This document shows positions 47,332 through 55,196 of a stretch of DNA of 64,000 bases, in pieces. The notes under the pieces were generated by a model. That model was not told where the DNA came from. It saw nothing but the letters and a program-made list of their open reading frames with translations, and did not search any database. A program made the translations under genes and the position numbers. Positions within the stretch are counted from its first letter, which is position 1. The number at the start of each line of letters is the position of its first letter. This DNA is from Pseudoxanthomonas sp. (GTDB taxonomy: Bacteria > Pseudomonadota > Gammaproteobacteria > Xanthomonadales > Xanthomonadaceae). The DNA is taken from contig NZ_PKDG01000014.1 in NCBI RefSeq assembly GCF_002863005.1, positions 62,001 to 126,000 of the forward strand, written 5' to 3'.

Positions 47332-48582
47332 ATGCAGTTGAAAGACAAGCTCGCGATCCTCGCCGATGCGGCCAAGTACGACGCATCGTGCGCGTCCAGT
47401 GGCGCCGGCAAGCGGCATTCGCTGGGCAAGGGCGGCATCGGCAGCACCGAAGGCATGGGCATCTGCCACTCGTACACGCCGGACGGGCGTTGTGTCTCGC
47501 TGCTGAAGATCCTGCTGACCAACTTCTGCATCTACGACTGCGCCTACTGCGTCAACCGCGTGTCCAGCAACGTGCCGCGGGCGCGATTCGCCACCGCGGA
47601 GGTGGTCCGGCTGACACTGGAGTTCTACAAGCGCAACTACATCGAGGGCCTGTTCCTTTCCAGCGGCATCATCCGCAACGGCGACTACACGATGGAGCAG
47701 ATGGTGGAAGTCGCCCGCAGCCTGCGCGAGGACCACCGCTTCGCCGGCTACATCCACCTGAAGACCATTCCCGAAGCGTCGCCGGAACTGCTGGCCGCCG
47801 CCGGGCGTTACGCCGACCGCCTGAGCATCAATGTCGAGCTGCCGACCGAGGCCGGCCTGAAGCAGCTCGCGCCGCAGAAAGAGGCGCAGGGCATCCGCGA
47901 TGCGATGGGCGAACTGCACTGGCGCATCCAGGCCGCGAAGCCCAGCAGGCAGGAAGCGCAGCCGAAGCGGAAACGTCCGCCGAAATTCGCCCCTGCGGGG
48001 CAGAGCACGCAGATGATCGTGGGCGCCGACGCGGCGGACGACCGCGCCATCCTGGTCAGCAGCGATGCCCTGTACCGCCAGTTCCGCATGCGCCGCGTGT
48101 ACTACTCCGCCTTCAGTCCCATCCCGGATGCGTCCACGCAGCTGCCGCTGCGTGCGCCGCCGCTGTTGCGCGAACACCGCCTCTACCAGGCCGACTGGCT
48201 GCTGCGGTTCTATGGATTCGACGTCGAGGAGATCGTCGATGGCAGTGGACCGCAGGACGGCATGCTCGACCTGGAGATCGATCCCAAGCTGGCGTGGGCG
48301 CTGCGGCATCCGGACCGTTTCCCCGTCGACCTGAACACCGCGCCACGCGAGATGCTGTTGCGCGTGCCGGGGCTGGGCGCGCGCAACGTTCAGCGCATCA
48401 TCGATTCGCGGCAGCAGGGCAGGCTGCGCGTTGCCGATCTTGCCCGCCTGCGCGCGCCGTTGCAGAAGGTCCTGCCGTTCATCGTGCTGCTGGACCACCA
48501 CCCGCGGCAACGCCTGGACGATCCCGTCCGGCTGCGGCGCGAACTGGCTCCGGCGCCACGCCAGGCCGATCTGTTCGGCTGA
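47332..48582 (+). CDS. Radical SAM / helix-hairpin-helix putative DNA-modification protein
   Basis: Predicted radical-SAM enzyme of 416 residues belonging to a family annotated as putative DNA modification or repair; reaction unknown. The 4Fe-4S cluster motif CIYDCAYC lies near residue 66, inside LLTNFCIYDCAYCVNRVSSN. Upstream cysteines (SCASSG, GICHSY, GRCVS) may hold another cluster. The C-terminus (about 340-390) has a helix-hairpin-helix: NTAPREMLLRVPGLGARNVQRI. A DUF4130 gene follows after 8 bases, its usual partner. Confidence 0.88.
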   Translation: MQLKDKLAILADAAKYDASCASSGAGKRHSLGKGGIGSTEGMGICHSYTPDGRCVSLLKILLTNFCIYDCAYCVNRVSSNVPRARFATAEVVRLTLEFYKRNYIEGLFLSSGIIRNGDYTMEQMVEVARSLREDHRFAGYIHLKTIPEASPELLAAAGRYADRLSINVELPTEAGLKQLAPQKEAQGIRDAMGELHWRIQAAKPSRQEAQPKRKRPPKFAPAGQSTQMIVGADAADDRAILVSSDALYRQFRMRRVYYSAFSPIPDASTQLPLRAPPLLREHRLYQADWLLRFYGFDVEEIVDGSGPQDGMLDLEIDPKLAWALRHPDRFPVDLNTAPREMLLRVPGLGARNVQRIIDSRQQGRLRVADLARLRAPLQKVLPFIVLLDHHPRQRLDDPVRLRRELAPAPRQADLFG

Positions 48583-48590
48583 CGCGCGCG

Positions 48591-49415
48591 ATGTTCCGCG
48601 CCACGGTGACACCTGCCTGGGATCTCGACGCGTGGCGCGTGCAGGCACGCCACGCCTGGGAAGCCGCGCTGCCCCCGGAGGACGTGGAATGGCAGGCCGA
48701 TGCGCAGGGCGAATTGCTGGCGGCCACCCCGGTGGCGGATCAGCCCGGCCGGCGTAAGGGCCTGTCGGTGCCTGCCGACTTCATGGCATTCGCAGCCTCG
48801 GTGCTCTGCCATCGCGATGCCGGCCGGCATGCGCTGCTGTACCGCTTGTTGTGGCGCATCGGCAACGGCGAGCGGGCGCTGCTCGACCGCGCCACCGATG
48901 CCGACGTGCATCGCGCGATGCGGTGGGCGCAGGCGGTGCGTCGCGACACGCACAAGATGAAGGCCTTCGTCCGCTTCCGGCAGGTGGACGGCGAAGACAA
49001 TGCCTATATCGCGTGGTTCGAGCCCGACCATTTCATCGTCGACCGCGTCGCCCCGTTCTTCATGCGCCGCTTCGCCGGCATGCGGTGGGCCATCCTCACG
49101 CCCTACCGCAGCGTGCAGTGGGATGGCTCGCAGCTGTGGGCGGGCGAGGGCGCGCAACGCAGCGACGCGCCGGCCGACGATGCCGAGGACACGCTGTGGC
49201 GTACGTACTACGCCAACATCTTCAATCCCGCCCGGCTCAACACGCGGATGATGCGGCAGGAAATGCCGCAGAAGTACTGGAAGCACCTGCCGGAGGCGCA
49301 CCTGCTGCCCGACCTGGTGCGAGAGGCCGGCCGGCGCGTGCGCGAGATGGGCGAACGTGAAGCGCAGGCGCCGCGCCGTCGGATTCCGTCACGCGTGCGC
49401 CCGCCTCGGGACTAG
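48591..49415 (+). CDS. DUF4130 protein, partner of the radical SAM protein, no UDG domain
   Basis: A 274-residue protein of the DUF4130 (TIGR03915-type) family linked to DNA repair. Core motifs: FMAFAASVLCHRDAGRHALLYRLLWR (about 65-90), RRDTHKMKAFVRFR (about 118-130) and WFEPDHFIVDRVAPFFMRRFAGM. Many proteobacterial members carry a uracil-DNA-glycosylase domain of about 200 residues after DUF4130; here the protein stops with a basic tail (RRRIPSRVRPPRD), so that domain is absent. The ATG at 48591 lies 8 bases after the radical-SAM stop. Confidence 0.85.
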   Translation: MFRATVTPAWDLDAWRVQARHAWEAALPPEDVEWQADAQGELLAATPVADQPGRRKGLSVPADFMAFAASVLCHRDAGRHALLYRLLWRIGNGERALLDRATDADVHRAMRWAQAVRRDTHKMKAFVRFRQVDGEDNAYIAWFEPDHFIVDRVAPFFMRRFAGMRWAILTPYRSVQWDGSQLWAGEGAQRSDAPADDAEDTLWRTYYANIFNPARLNTRMMRQEMPQKYWKHLPEAHLLPDLVREAGRRVREMGEREAQAPRRRIPSRVRPPRD

Positions 49416-49418
49416 GCA

Positions 49419-49820
49419 TCACGGCTGGCGCGGGAACGACCGCCAGGATGGGTCGAGCGTTGCCCACGCCGGCGCCGAATCGGTCCAGATGACCGTGTCG
49501 GGCGTGATGCCGGCGGGCTCGTCGAGCGTGCCGACGCGGATCACCATGCGTTCGGCATTTGCCGTGGCCTCGCTGAACACCTGCGTGCCACAGGCCGGGC
49601 AGAACGAGCGACGCATCGCATTGCCGCTGTCCGCCACGCTGTTCCAGCCACGCAGTTCGCCCTGCACGGTGACCGCGGCGCGCGGCACGATCAGGTTCAC
49701 CGCTGCGTTGCCGCAGGCCCAGTACTGGCAGTCGCGGCACCAGCACAACCGCACGGCGATCGGTTCCGCATCCAGCACGTAGCGCACGGCGCCGCAGCGG
49801 CATCCACCTGTCCGGACCAT
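49419..49820 (-). CDS. GFA family protein (glutathione-dependent formaldehyde-activating-like)
   Basis: Zinc-binding Mss4-fold protein of 133 residues. Zinc cysteines: GGCRCGAVRY (residues 6-15), WCRDCQYW (near 27-34) and FCPACGTQVF (near 74-83). Many members act on glutathione adducts or are of unknown use; formaldehyde activation should not be assumed. Convergent with the DUF4130 gene, 3 bases between stops. Confidence 0.88.
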   Translation of the reverse strand: MVRTGGCRCGAVRYVLDAEPIAVRLCWCRDCQYWACGNAAVNLIVPRAAVTVQGELRGWNSVADSGNAMRRSFCPACGTQVFSEATANAERMVIRVGTLDEPAGITPDTVIWTDSAPAWATLDPSWRSFPRQP

Positions 49821-50168
49821 CTTCCACCTCCCTCAGGGAGCAACAAGGTAGCGTCCCGCGTGCGTGAGCGGAAGCCGCACTCCGGTGAGGACGGTGCCAA
49901 GCGGCGCTGTGCGAGCCGACGCACGCGGACGACGGTACCCTGCCGACCGTCTGCGGACGGATGGCCTCCCGTGCACCGCCCTTGTCCGGTCGATACGTGT
50001 CGCGGCAATCCCGTTGCGAAGGCGGGCCCTTGCATGAAGCATGGCGGGCGTAGTCCGGCGTGGTTCCGCTCGCGAGGCGCCGCAGGTCACGAACCGCGCC
50101 ACGGCGTCGCGACGCGTGCGACCCGGCTTGTGTAAGGTCCATGCATGGGAACCCCTACAGGAGTCGTG
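49821..50168. other. Gene-free stretch, 348 bases
   Basis: Short open frames exist on both strands but none has a recognisable start, signal or conserved motif. It must hold the promoters of the divergent GFA and M20 genes. No repeat, operator or RNA gene was seen. Confidence 0.6.
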
Positions 50169-51731
50169 ATGTCCGGCATGCCTTCGCTTTCGATCGGTCT
50201 CGTCCTCGCGTTGTCCTGCGCGATGCCGCCTGCCGCCGCCGCGGATTCTCCGCGCCCTGCCTACGCCTGGGCCACCACCGAGGTGTTCGACGTTTCGCGC
50301 GTGCCGGCCTACGAAGGTCGCCATGATGCCGTCCACGCGCGCATCGATGCGGACCTCGCGGCGCATGTCGCGCACCTGCAGCGATGGGTGAGGCAGCGAT
50401 CCATCAGCGCACAGGACGATGGCATCGATGCGATGGCGAGCCTGGTCGCCGACGATCTTCGCGCGCTGGGCTTCAGTGAAGTGCGACGTGTCGAGACACC
50501 CGGGCATCCGGGCGTGCTGGGCTACTACGATGCCGGTGCCGAAAAGACGCTTGTCGTCTACATGATGTACGACGTGCAGCCGGTCGAGGACAACTGGCAG
50601 ATCGACGATCCCTTTGCCGGCTCGCTGGTCGAGAACGAGCACGGCACGGTGCTGATGGCACGCGGTGCCACCAACCAGAAGGGGCCGCAACGCGCGTTCC
50701 TGAATGCGTTGGACGCCATGATCAAGACGACGGGCACGCTGCCGGTGAACCTGTACGTGGTCGCCGAAGGCGAAGAAGAGCTGGGTTCGCCGAACTTCGG
50801 CAAGGTCATCGAGCCGTGGGTGGATCGACTGCGCAAGGCCGACGGAGCGTTCTTCCCGATGAACATCCAGCGCCCCGATGGCTCCGTATCGCTGAACCTG
50901 GGCGTCAAGGGCATCGTGTATTTCGAGCTGGAATCGAAGGGCGGCGCGTGGGGCGGACCGGCGCGGTCGGAAGTGCATGGTTCGGTGAAATCCCTCGTGG
51001 ATTCGCCCACGCTGCGGCTGGTGCAGGCCATCGCGTCCATGACCACGCCGGACGGCAACACCATCACCATCCCCGGTTACTACGCGCCCGTGACGCCGCC
51101 GACCCTGGAGCAGCAGCGCCTGATCAACGCGCTGGCGACCGGTGCCGACGACGCCGCGCAGCAACGCAGCCTGGGCGTCTCGCGCTGGATCGATGGACTG
51201 ACCGGACGCGATGCGATCGTGCGCAACCTGTTCGAGCCGACGCTCAATGTGGACGGCCTGTGGAGCGGTTACACCGGTACGGGCATCAAGACGATCCTGC
51301 CGCATGTCGCCACCGCCAAGATGGACTCGCGATTGCCGCCCGGCCTGGAGCCGGACGACGCGTACCGGATGATCCGTGCACACCTGGACGCCCAGGGCTT
51401 CAGCGACATCGCGCTGCGCCCGATGTCCGGCTATCCCGCCGCCTCGACGTCGGTCGAGGCGCCGCTCGTGCGATCCATGCTGGGCGTACTGAACAAGTAC
51501 GGCGCCACGACGCGTGTCTCGCCCTGGCTCGCGGGCAGCGCGCCGTTCCACCAGTTCACGCGCACGCTGGACCTGCCTTTCGTGTTCGGTGGGCTGGGCT
51601 ACGGCACCGGTGCGCACGGGCCGAACGAATTCATGCTGATCCACCCGGCCGCCGGCGTGAAGGCGGCAGGACTGGCCGACATCGAGAAGTCCTACGTCGA
51701 CATCCTGCACGCCCTGGCGGAGACGCGCTGA
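50169..51731 (+). CDS. M20 family metallopeptidase homologue, atypical metal site
   Basis: Secreted or periplasmic protein of 520 residues, M20 (carnosinase/CNDP-like) fold, with a signal peptide (about 1-24). The ATG at 50169 is chosen because AGGAG lies 9 bases upstream; an in-frame ATG at 50145 has no such site. EGEEELGSP with the general-base Glu, KMDSRLPPG and GTGAHGPNEF are kept. The first ligand motif, normally GHxDVQP, reads MMYDVQP, and the bridging-Asp motif, normally DDKG, reads TNQKG. Two canonical ligands are therefore missing. It may be an altered or inactive member. A DUF1428 gene is convergent. Confidence 0.85.
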   Translation: MSGMPSLSIGLVLALSCAMPPAAAADSPRPAYAWATTEVFDVSRVPAYEGRHDAVHARIDADLAAHVAHLQRWVRQRSISAQDDGIDAMASLVADDLRALGFSEVRRVETPGHPGVLGYYDAGAEKTLVVYMMYDVQPVEDNWQIDDPFAGSLVENEHGTVLMARGATNQKGPQRAFLNALDAMIKTTGTLPVNLYVVAEGEEELGSPNFGKVIEPWVDRLRKADGAFFPMNIQRPDGSVSLNLGVKGIVYFELESKGGAWGGPARSEVHGSVKSLVDSPTLRLVQAIASMTTPDGNTITIPGYYAPVTPPTLEQQRLINALATGADDAAQQRSLGVSRWIDGLTGRDAIVRNLFEPTLNVDGLWSGYTGTGIKTILPHVATAKMDSRLPPGLEPDDAYRMIRAHLDAQGFSDIALRPMSGYPAASTSVEAPLVRSMLGVLNKYGATTRVSPWLAGSAPFHQFTRTLDLPFVFGGLGYGTGAHGPNEFMLIHPAAGVKAAGLADIEKSYVDILHALAETR

Positions 51732-51765
51732 GCCCGCGTGCCGGCCGTCCCGCGGCCCCGTTTGC

Positions 51766-52503
51766 CTAGGCGCGCAGTTCCACGATGGGCGTGAAGCCGC
51801 CGAAGACCATCCGCTGGCCGTCGAACGGCATCGGCGGATTGTCCTTGTTGGAGGGATCCATGCGCGGGTCTTCCATCATCTTCTGCATGCCGGCGTCGCG
51901 GGTCGCCTTGTCGGGCCATTCGATCCACGAGAACGCAACCGTTTCGCCATCCTTCGCCTGCACCGCACGATGGAAATCCGTCTGCTTGCCGTGCGGCACG
52001 TCGTCACCCCAGCCTTCGACGATGCGGCTGGCGCCGTACCCCATGAAGATCGTGTCGAAAGTGGTCGCATACTCGGTAAAGGCCGCCTTGCCCGACGTCG
52101 GCGCGGCCAGGATGAAGCCATCGACGTAGGACGACGGCGCACCGTCGTCGCCCAGCACCAGCGTGGGCACGAAACCCCCGAAGATCAGGCGCTTGCCGTC
52201 GAATGGCATGGGGTTGTTCTCCGGCGACATGCGTGGGTCGTCCATCATCTTCTGCATGCCGGCATCGCGCGTCGCCTTGTCCGGCCATTCGATCCACGAG
52301 AACACCACGCTCTCGTCCTCCGTCGCCTGCACCGCCTTGCGGAAATCGGTGACCTTGCCGTCCGGAACGTCGTCTCCCCAGCATTCGACCACGCGGGTGG
52401 CGCCCTGTTCGATGAAGACGGGATCGCCGAGGGTGGCGTGGTCGACGAACTTCTGCTTGTTGGCGGTCGGCACGGCGGCCACGAAACCATCGAGGTACGG
52501 CAT
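51766..52503 (-). CDS. Tandem DUF1428 protein
   Basis: A 245-residue protein made of two DUF1428 domains (about 1-122 and 128-245); the usual protein is a single domain of about 120 residues. The halves match strongly (EWPDKATRDAGMQKMM occurs in both, as do WGDDVP and FGGF). The start ATG at 52503 opens the first domain (MPYLDGFVAAVP); a longer in-frame start is unsupported. The fold is a ferredoxin-like dimer, so one chain could form the dimer by itself. Function unknown; convergent with the M20 gene. Confidence 0.88.
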   Translation of the reverse strand: MPYLDGFVAAVPTANKQKFVDHATLGDPVFIEQGATRVVECWGDDVPDGKVTDFRKAVQATEDESVVFSWIEWPDKATRDAGMQKMMDDPRMSPENNPMPFDGKRLIFGGFVPTLVLGDDGAPSSYVDGFILAAPTSGKAAFTEYATTFDTIFMGYGASRIVEGWGDDVPHGKQTDFHRAVQAKDGETVAFSWIEWPDKATRDAGMQKMMEDPRMDPSNKDNPPMPFDGQRMVFGGFTPIVELRA

Positions 52504-52645
52504 GGAATCCTCCGGGGGATGCGGCGCCGGGATGGCGCCTTCCTGAGAGCGACGAACGGGCCAGGGCGCTTTCGACACGGCCGGCGATCACCGGGGAATC
52601 GTGGCGTGGTCGCGAGGACGTGGAGGCCTGCGCCCGCCACGCCAT

Positions 52646-53749
52646 TCAGCGCTGCAGGCACCGGCGGTAGCGTTCGTCCACGCGCGTGGCGAACCAGGCG
52701 GTGGTGAGTTCGCGCGTGATCTTCGGGCTCTCGAGCCTGATGCCGGGGATGACGGCGCGCGGCAGCGGCTTGCCCGCGCGCGCTTCGGCCAGTGCGTAGA
52801 CGCGGGCGTACAGGTCGGTGTCGCCGAAGTCGAGGCGCGTGCCGCGCTCCAGTGCCTCGCGGATGGCGCGCTCGTCCATGCGCAATGCGCCCGACAGCTG
52901 GCGCACCGCGCGCTCCGTCTGGCCGGGCCTGTCCAGTGGAGCGCCCGGATTCAGCAGATCGCCATCGAGCGACAGCGCGACTCCCGTCGCGATGCCGACG
53001 GCGCTCTGGAAGGCGGCATTGCGGCTGGCGTACCAGCCGGCGTTGTAGTCGGCGAAGCGATGCACCTTGCGCGTGTAGGGCGTGTCGTAACCCAGCAGGT
53101 GGGCGATGCCGAAATACAGCCCGCCACGTCGCGTGAAGACCTCATCGCGGATGCTGCCGTCGATCGGATAGGGGTAGCCGGCGGCCTTGGATTCGGCGAA
53201 CGGAATGCCCACCTGCATCGGTCCCCCGGTCTGCACCGGGTTGTAGTCGGAGAACAGCCGCGCCCCCAGTGGCACGCTGCCGATCATGTCCTCGTAGAGG
53301 TCGCTGAGGTCGCGTTCGGTACGCACGGTGCGCAACCGCTCGGCATAGGTGCGGCCATCGGGCGAACGCAGCGCCAGCGCCGCGTCCACGACGAACCCGG
53401 GGACGTGCAACGACGCCGCGCGGCGATCTATCTCGCTGCGCGCGATCTTCGGCAGGTTCGCCACCGCGGGATTGGCCACATAGCCGGATTCCTGCTCGGT
53501 GACGGCGAGCACGGCGCAGATGTTTTCGCTGTTGGGCTCGATCCGTTGCGTCGCGAATGCGGTTTCGATGTCGGCCGCCCAGCGCTCGCGGTCGACGACC
53601 TTCGACGGCATCCGGCGCACGATCTCGCTGCGTGTGTCGGCGGCGGGACGTGTCGGCACCGGTGGCGCGGTCACGCAGCCGGCAAGCGCCAGCAAGCAGA
53701 GCAGTACCAGCGGGCGAGAGAGGGAGCGGCACGGCGAGCGCGGGATCAT
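52646..53749 (-). CDS. DUF1615 lipoprotein
   Basis: Lipoprotein of 367 residues. The signal peptide ends in the lipobox LALAGC (Cys near 22), followed by a Pro/Thr spacer. The body matches DUF1615: VLAVTEQESGYVANPAVANL with a lytic-transglycosylase-like E-S-G-Y pattern, GPMQVGIPFAES and DYNAGWYASRNAAFQ. These recall lysozyme-type folds (Glu in EQESG, GPMQV, YNAGW), so peptidoglycan cleavage is possible. Two other lower-probability in-frame starts upstream lack a signal peptide. Confidence 0.87.
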   Translation of the reverse strand: MIPRSPCRSLSRPLVLLCLLALAGCVTAPPVPTRPAADTRSEIVRRMPSKVVDRERWAADIETAFATQRIEPNSENICAVLAVTEQESGYVANPAVANLPKIARSEIDRRAASLHVPGFVVDAALALRSPDGRTYAERLRTVRTERDLSDLYEDMIGSVPLGARLFSDYNPVQTGGPMQVGIPFAESKAAGYPYPIDGSIRDEVFTRRGGLYFGIAHLLGYDTPYTRKVHRFADYNAGWYASRNAAFQSAVGIATGVALSLDGDLLNPGAPLDRPGQTERAVRQLSGALRMDERAIREALERGTRLDFGDTDLYARVYALAEARAGKPLPRAVIPGIRLESPKITRELTTAWFATRVDERYRRCLQR

Positions 53750-53846
53750 GCGCGCAGCATACGGAGCATGACGCGCCGATGCACGACGGCGGGCGACATG
53801 GCAGGGCGCGAAGGAAAATCGCCTCGGCTCCCCTGGTGCCGTCGTC

Positions 53847-54242
53847 ATGGCAACAGCGCTCGAAAACCCCTCCTGGTCCTCACTGGATTCGATCCATCGC
53901 GATATTGTCCTTCGCGAGGGTGAGGTTGCCCGCTATCCCGCCGACCATGCTCCGGTTATCGGCGTCGCGTCCGCCCGCGCATCCTTGCGGCCGGCGCTCT
54001 ACGCACGTGTGGAGCGCCACGATGCCGTCTACCTGCCCGGCATCGCGTCGCCCCCACCTGCGGGATGGATGCCGAGATTTCGGTCTTCTGCACGCATCCG
54101 GACTTCACGGGGCGCGGCTATGCGCGGCACACAAACGTTCCTGCGCGTCAGCCGGGACAACCCGCGCGCAATGGATCTGTCCCAACGCGTGGGTTATCGC
54201 GTGCGGTGCGACATCGGGTTCTGGTCATCGCGCCGCGGCTGA
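53847..54242 (+). pseudogene. Degraded GNAT acetyltransferase (FR47-like)
   Basis: Pieces of one GNAT protein lie in two reading frames. In the first frame are the N-terminal part (REGEVARYPADHAPVIGVAS, HDAVYLPGIASP) and the C-terminal part (RVSRDNPRAMDLSQRVGYRVR, GFWSSRR). In another frame, at 54065, is the acetyl-CoA core MDAEISVFCTHPDFTGRGYAR. The core is closer to both flanks than in intact homologues, so at least two lesions, both with loss of bases, are needed. The gene is broken and should be inactive. Confidence 0.72.
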
Positions 54243-54283
54243 CGGAATGCCTTGCGCGGCGTATGAGCCGGCCCGGCGCGCCG

Positions 54284-54382
54284 TCAGGGAAACAGCGCGC
54301 CGCCCAGCATCGCCAGCGTCATGCCCAGGCCGAGGAAGGCCAGGCGTTGCAGCAGGGGCAAGGGAGCAGTAGCGCGGTGCAT
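54284..54382 (-). CDS. Possible very small membrane protein
   Basis: A 32-residue open frame, MHRATAPLPLLQRLAFLGLG then a second half MTLAMLGGALFP, which forms one hydrophobic helix with a proline-leucine start. It is shorter than normal gene-finding limits. Not recognised; could be chance, but the amphipathic start and helix breaker at the end look protein-like. No good ribosome-binding site is seen. Confidence 0.3.
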   Translation of the reverse strand: MHRATAPLPLLQRLAFLGLGMTLAMLGGALFP

Positions 54383-54490
54383 GGGACCATCCAACCGTGT
54401 TCGACGCGAACGCGCCGTGAAACCCCTGTCCTCTTGTAACGCCGTCCGACGAGCGGGCAGGCCATGCCGCCCGACGGACGGTCGGGTGCG

Positions 54491-55000
54491 TCAGGCCGGG
54501 GCGCGCTGCAACCCGTCGCCACGCGCCTTGCGCAACGCCCGCACCTGCAGGGCCATGCCCGCGAGGAATACCAGCAGCGTGGCGCCCACCAGTTTCTGCA
54601 GCAACGGATCCTGCGGACCGGAGACCAGTGGTGCGCCCACCGGAACGCGCGTCAGCGTTTCGGTGAAGCCCGGGATGAAGTGGAAGTACACGGTCAACGT
54701 GAAGGCCAACGAAGCGGCCACGTGCCGCCACGAGCCCGAAGCCGCGCCCCGACCGAGCAGCACGGCTGCGCCGAGCACGACCAGCGTCAGCACGGTCAGG
54801 CCATGGGCTTCGCTCAGCTTGCCCGTGCGCATCAGGAAGAAGCTGGTGATGCAGGTGGCCACGGTGAACCAGGTGTAGGTCTTGCCGAGTGGCGTGGCGT
54901 AGCGGATGTCGTGGTAACGCAGCAGGGCGTAGAGCCCGCCGAAGAGGGAAACCAGGCTGATCGCAGTGTGGAACCAGCCGAAAGGCGTGATGCCGAGCAT
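54491..55000 (-). CDS. Polytopic membrane protein of unknown function
   Basis: A 169-residue inner-membrane protein with four or five hydrophobic segments (GWFHTAISLVSLFGGLYALL, TWFTVATCITSFFLM, LTVLTLVVLGAAVLL, VAASLAFTLTVYFHFIPGF, LVGATLLVFLAGMALQV). The ATG at 55000 starts MLGITPFGWFHT. Not recognised as a named family; there are no obvious catalytic residues. Divergent from the DUF1800 gene with 196 bases between. Confidence 0.75.
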   Translation of the reverse strand: MLGITPFGWFHTAISLVSLFGGLYALLRYHDIRYATPLGKTYTWFTVATCITSFFLMRTGKLSEAHGLTVLTLVVLGAAVLLGRGAASGSWRHVAASLAFTLTVYFHFIPGFTETLTRVPVGAPLVSGPQDPLLQKLVGATLLVFLAGMALQVRALRKARGDGLQRAPA

Positions 55001-55196
55001 GGGGAACCCCTTGGTGTGCGCGGAGGGCGCAGGGCACGCTAGCACGCCACCCGCGGCACGGCCGGCGCCGTCCGTCGTCGCTGGCATGCGCTCGCGGGGC
55101 GTGCACCGTCCGGGTGCATGCGACGCATCGCCGCTGCGCCTGTCAACGCAAGCGCGCGCCAGGCGTTTCCGTCATGCCACCGGATGGGAGGACTGC

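Noticed and set aside
49860-50135. 91-codon plus-strand frame in the gap before the M20 gene
   Set aside because: Arg/Pro/Gly-rich translation without any signal, motif or ribosome-binding site.
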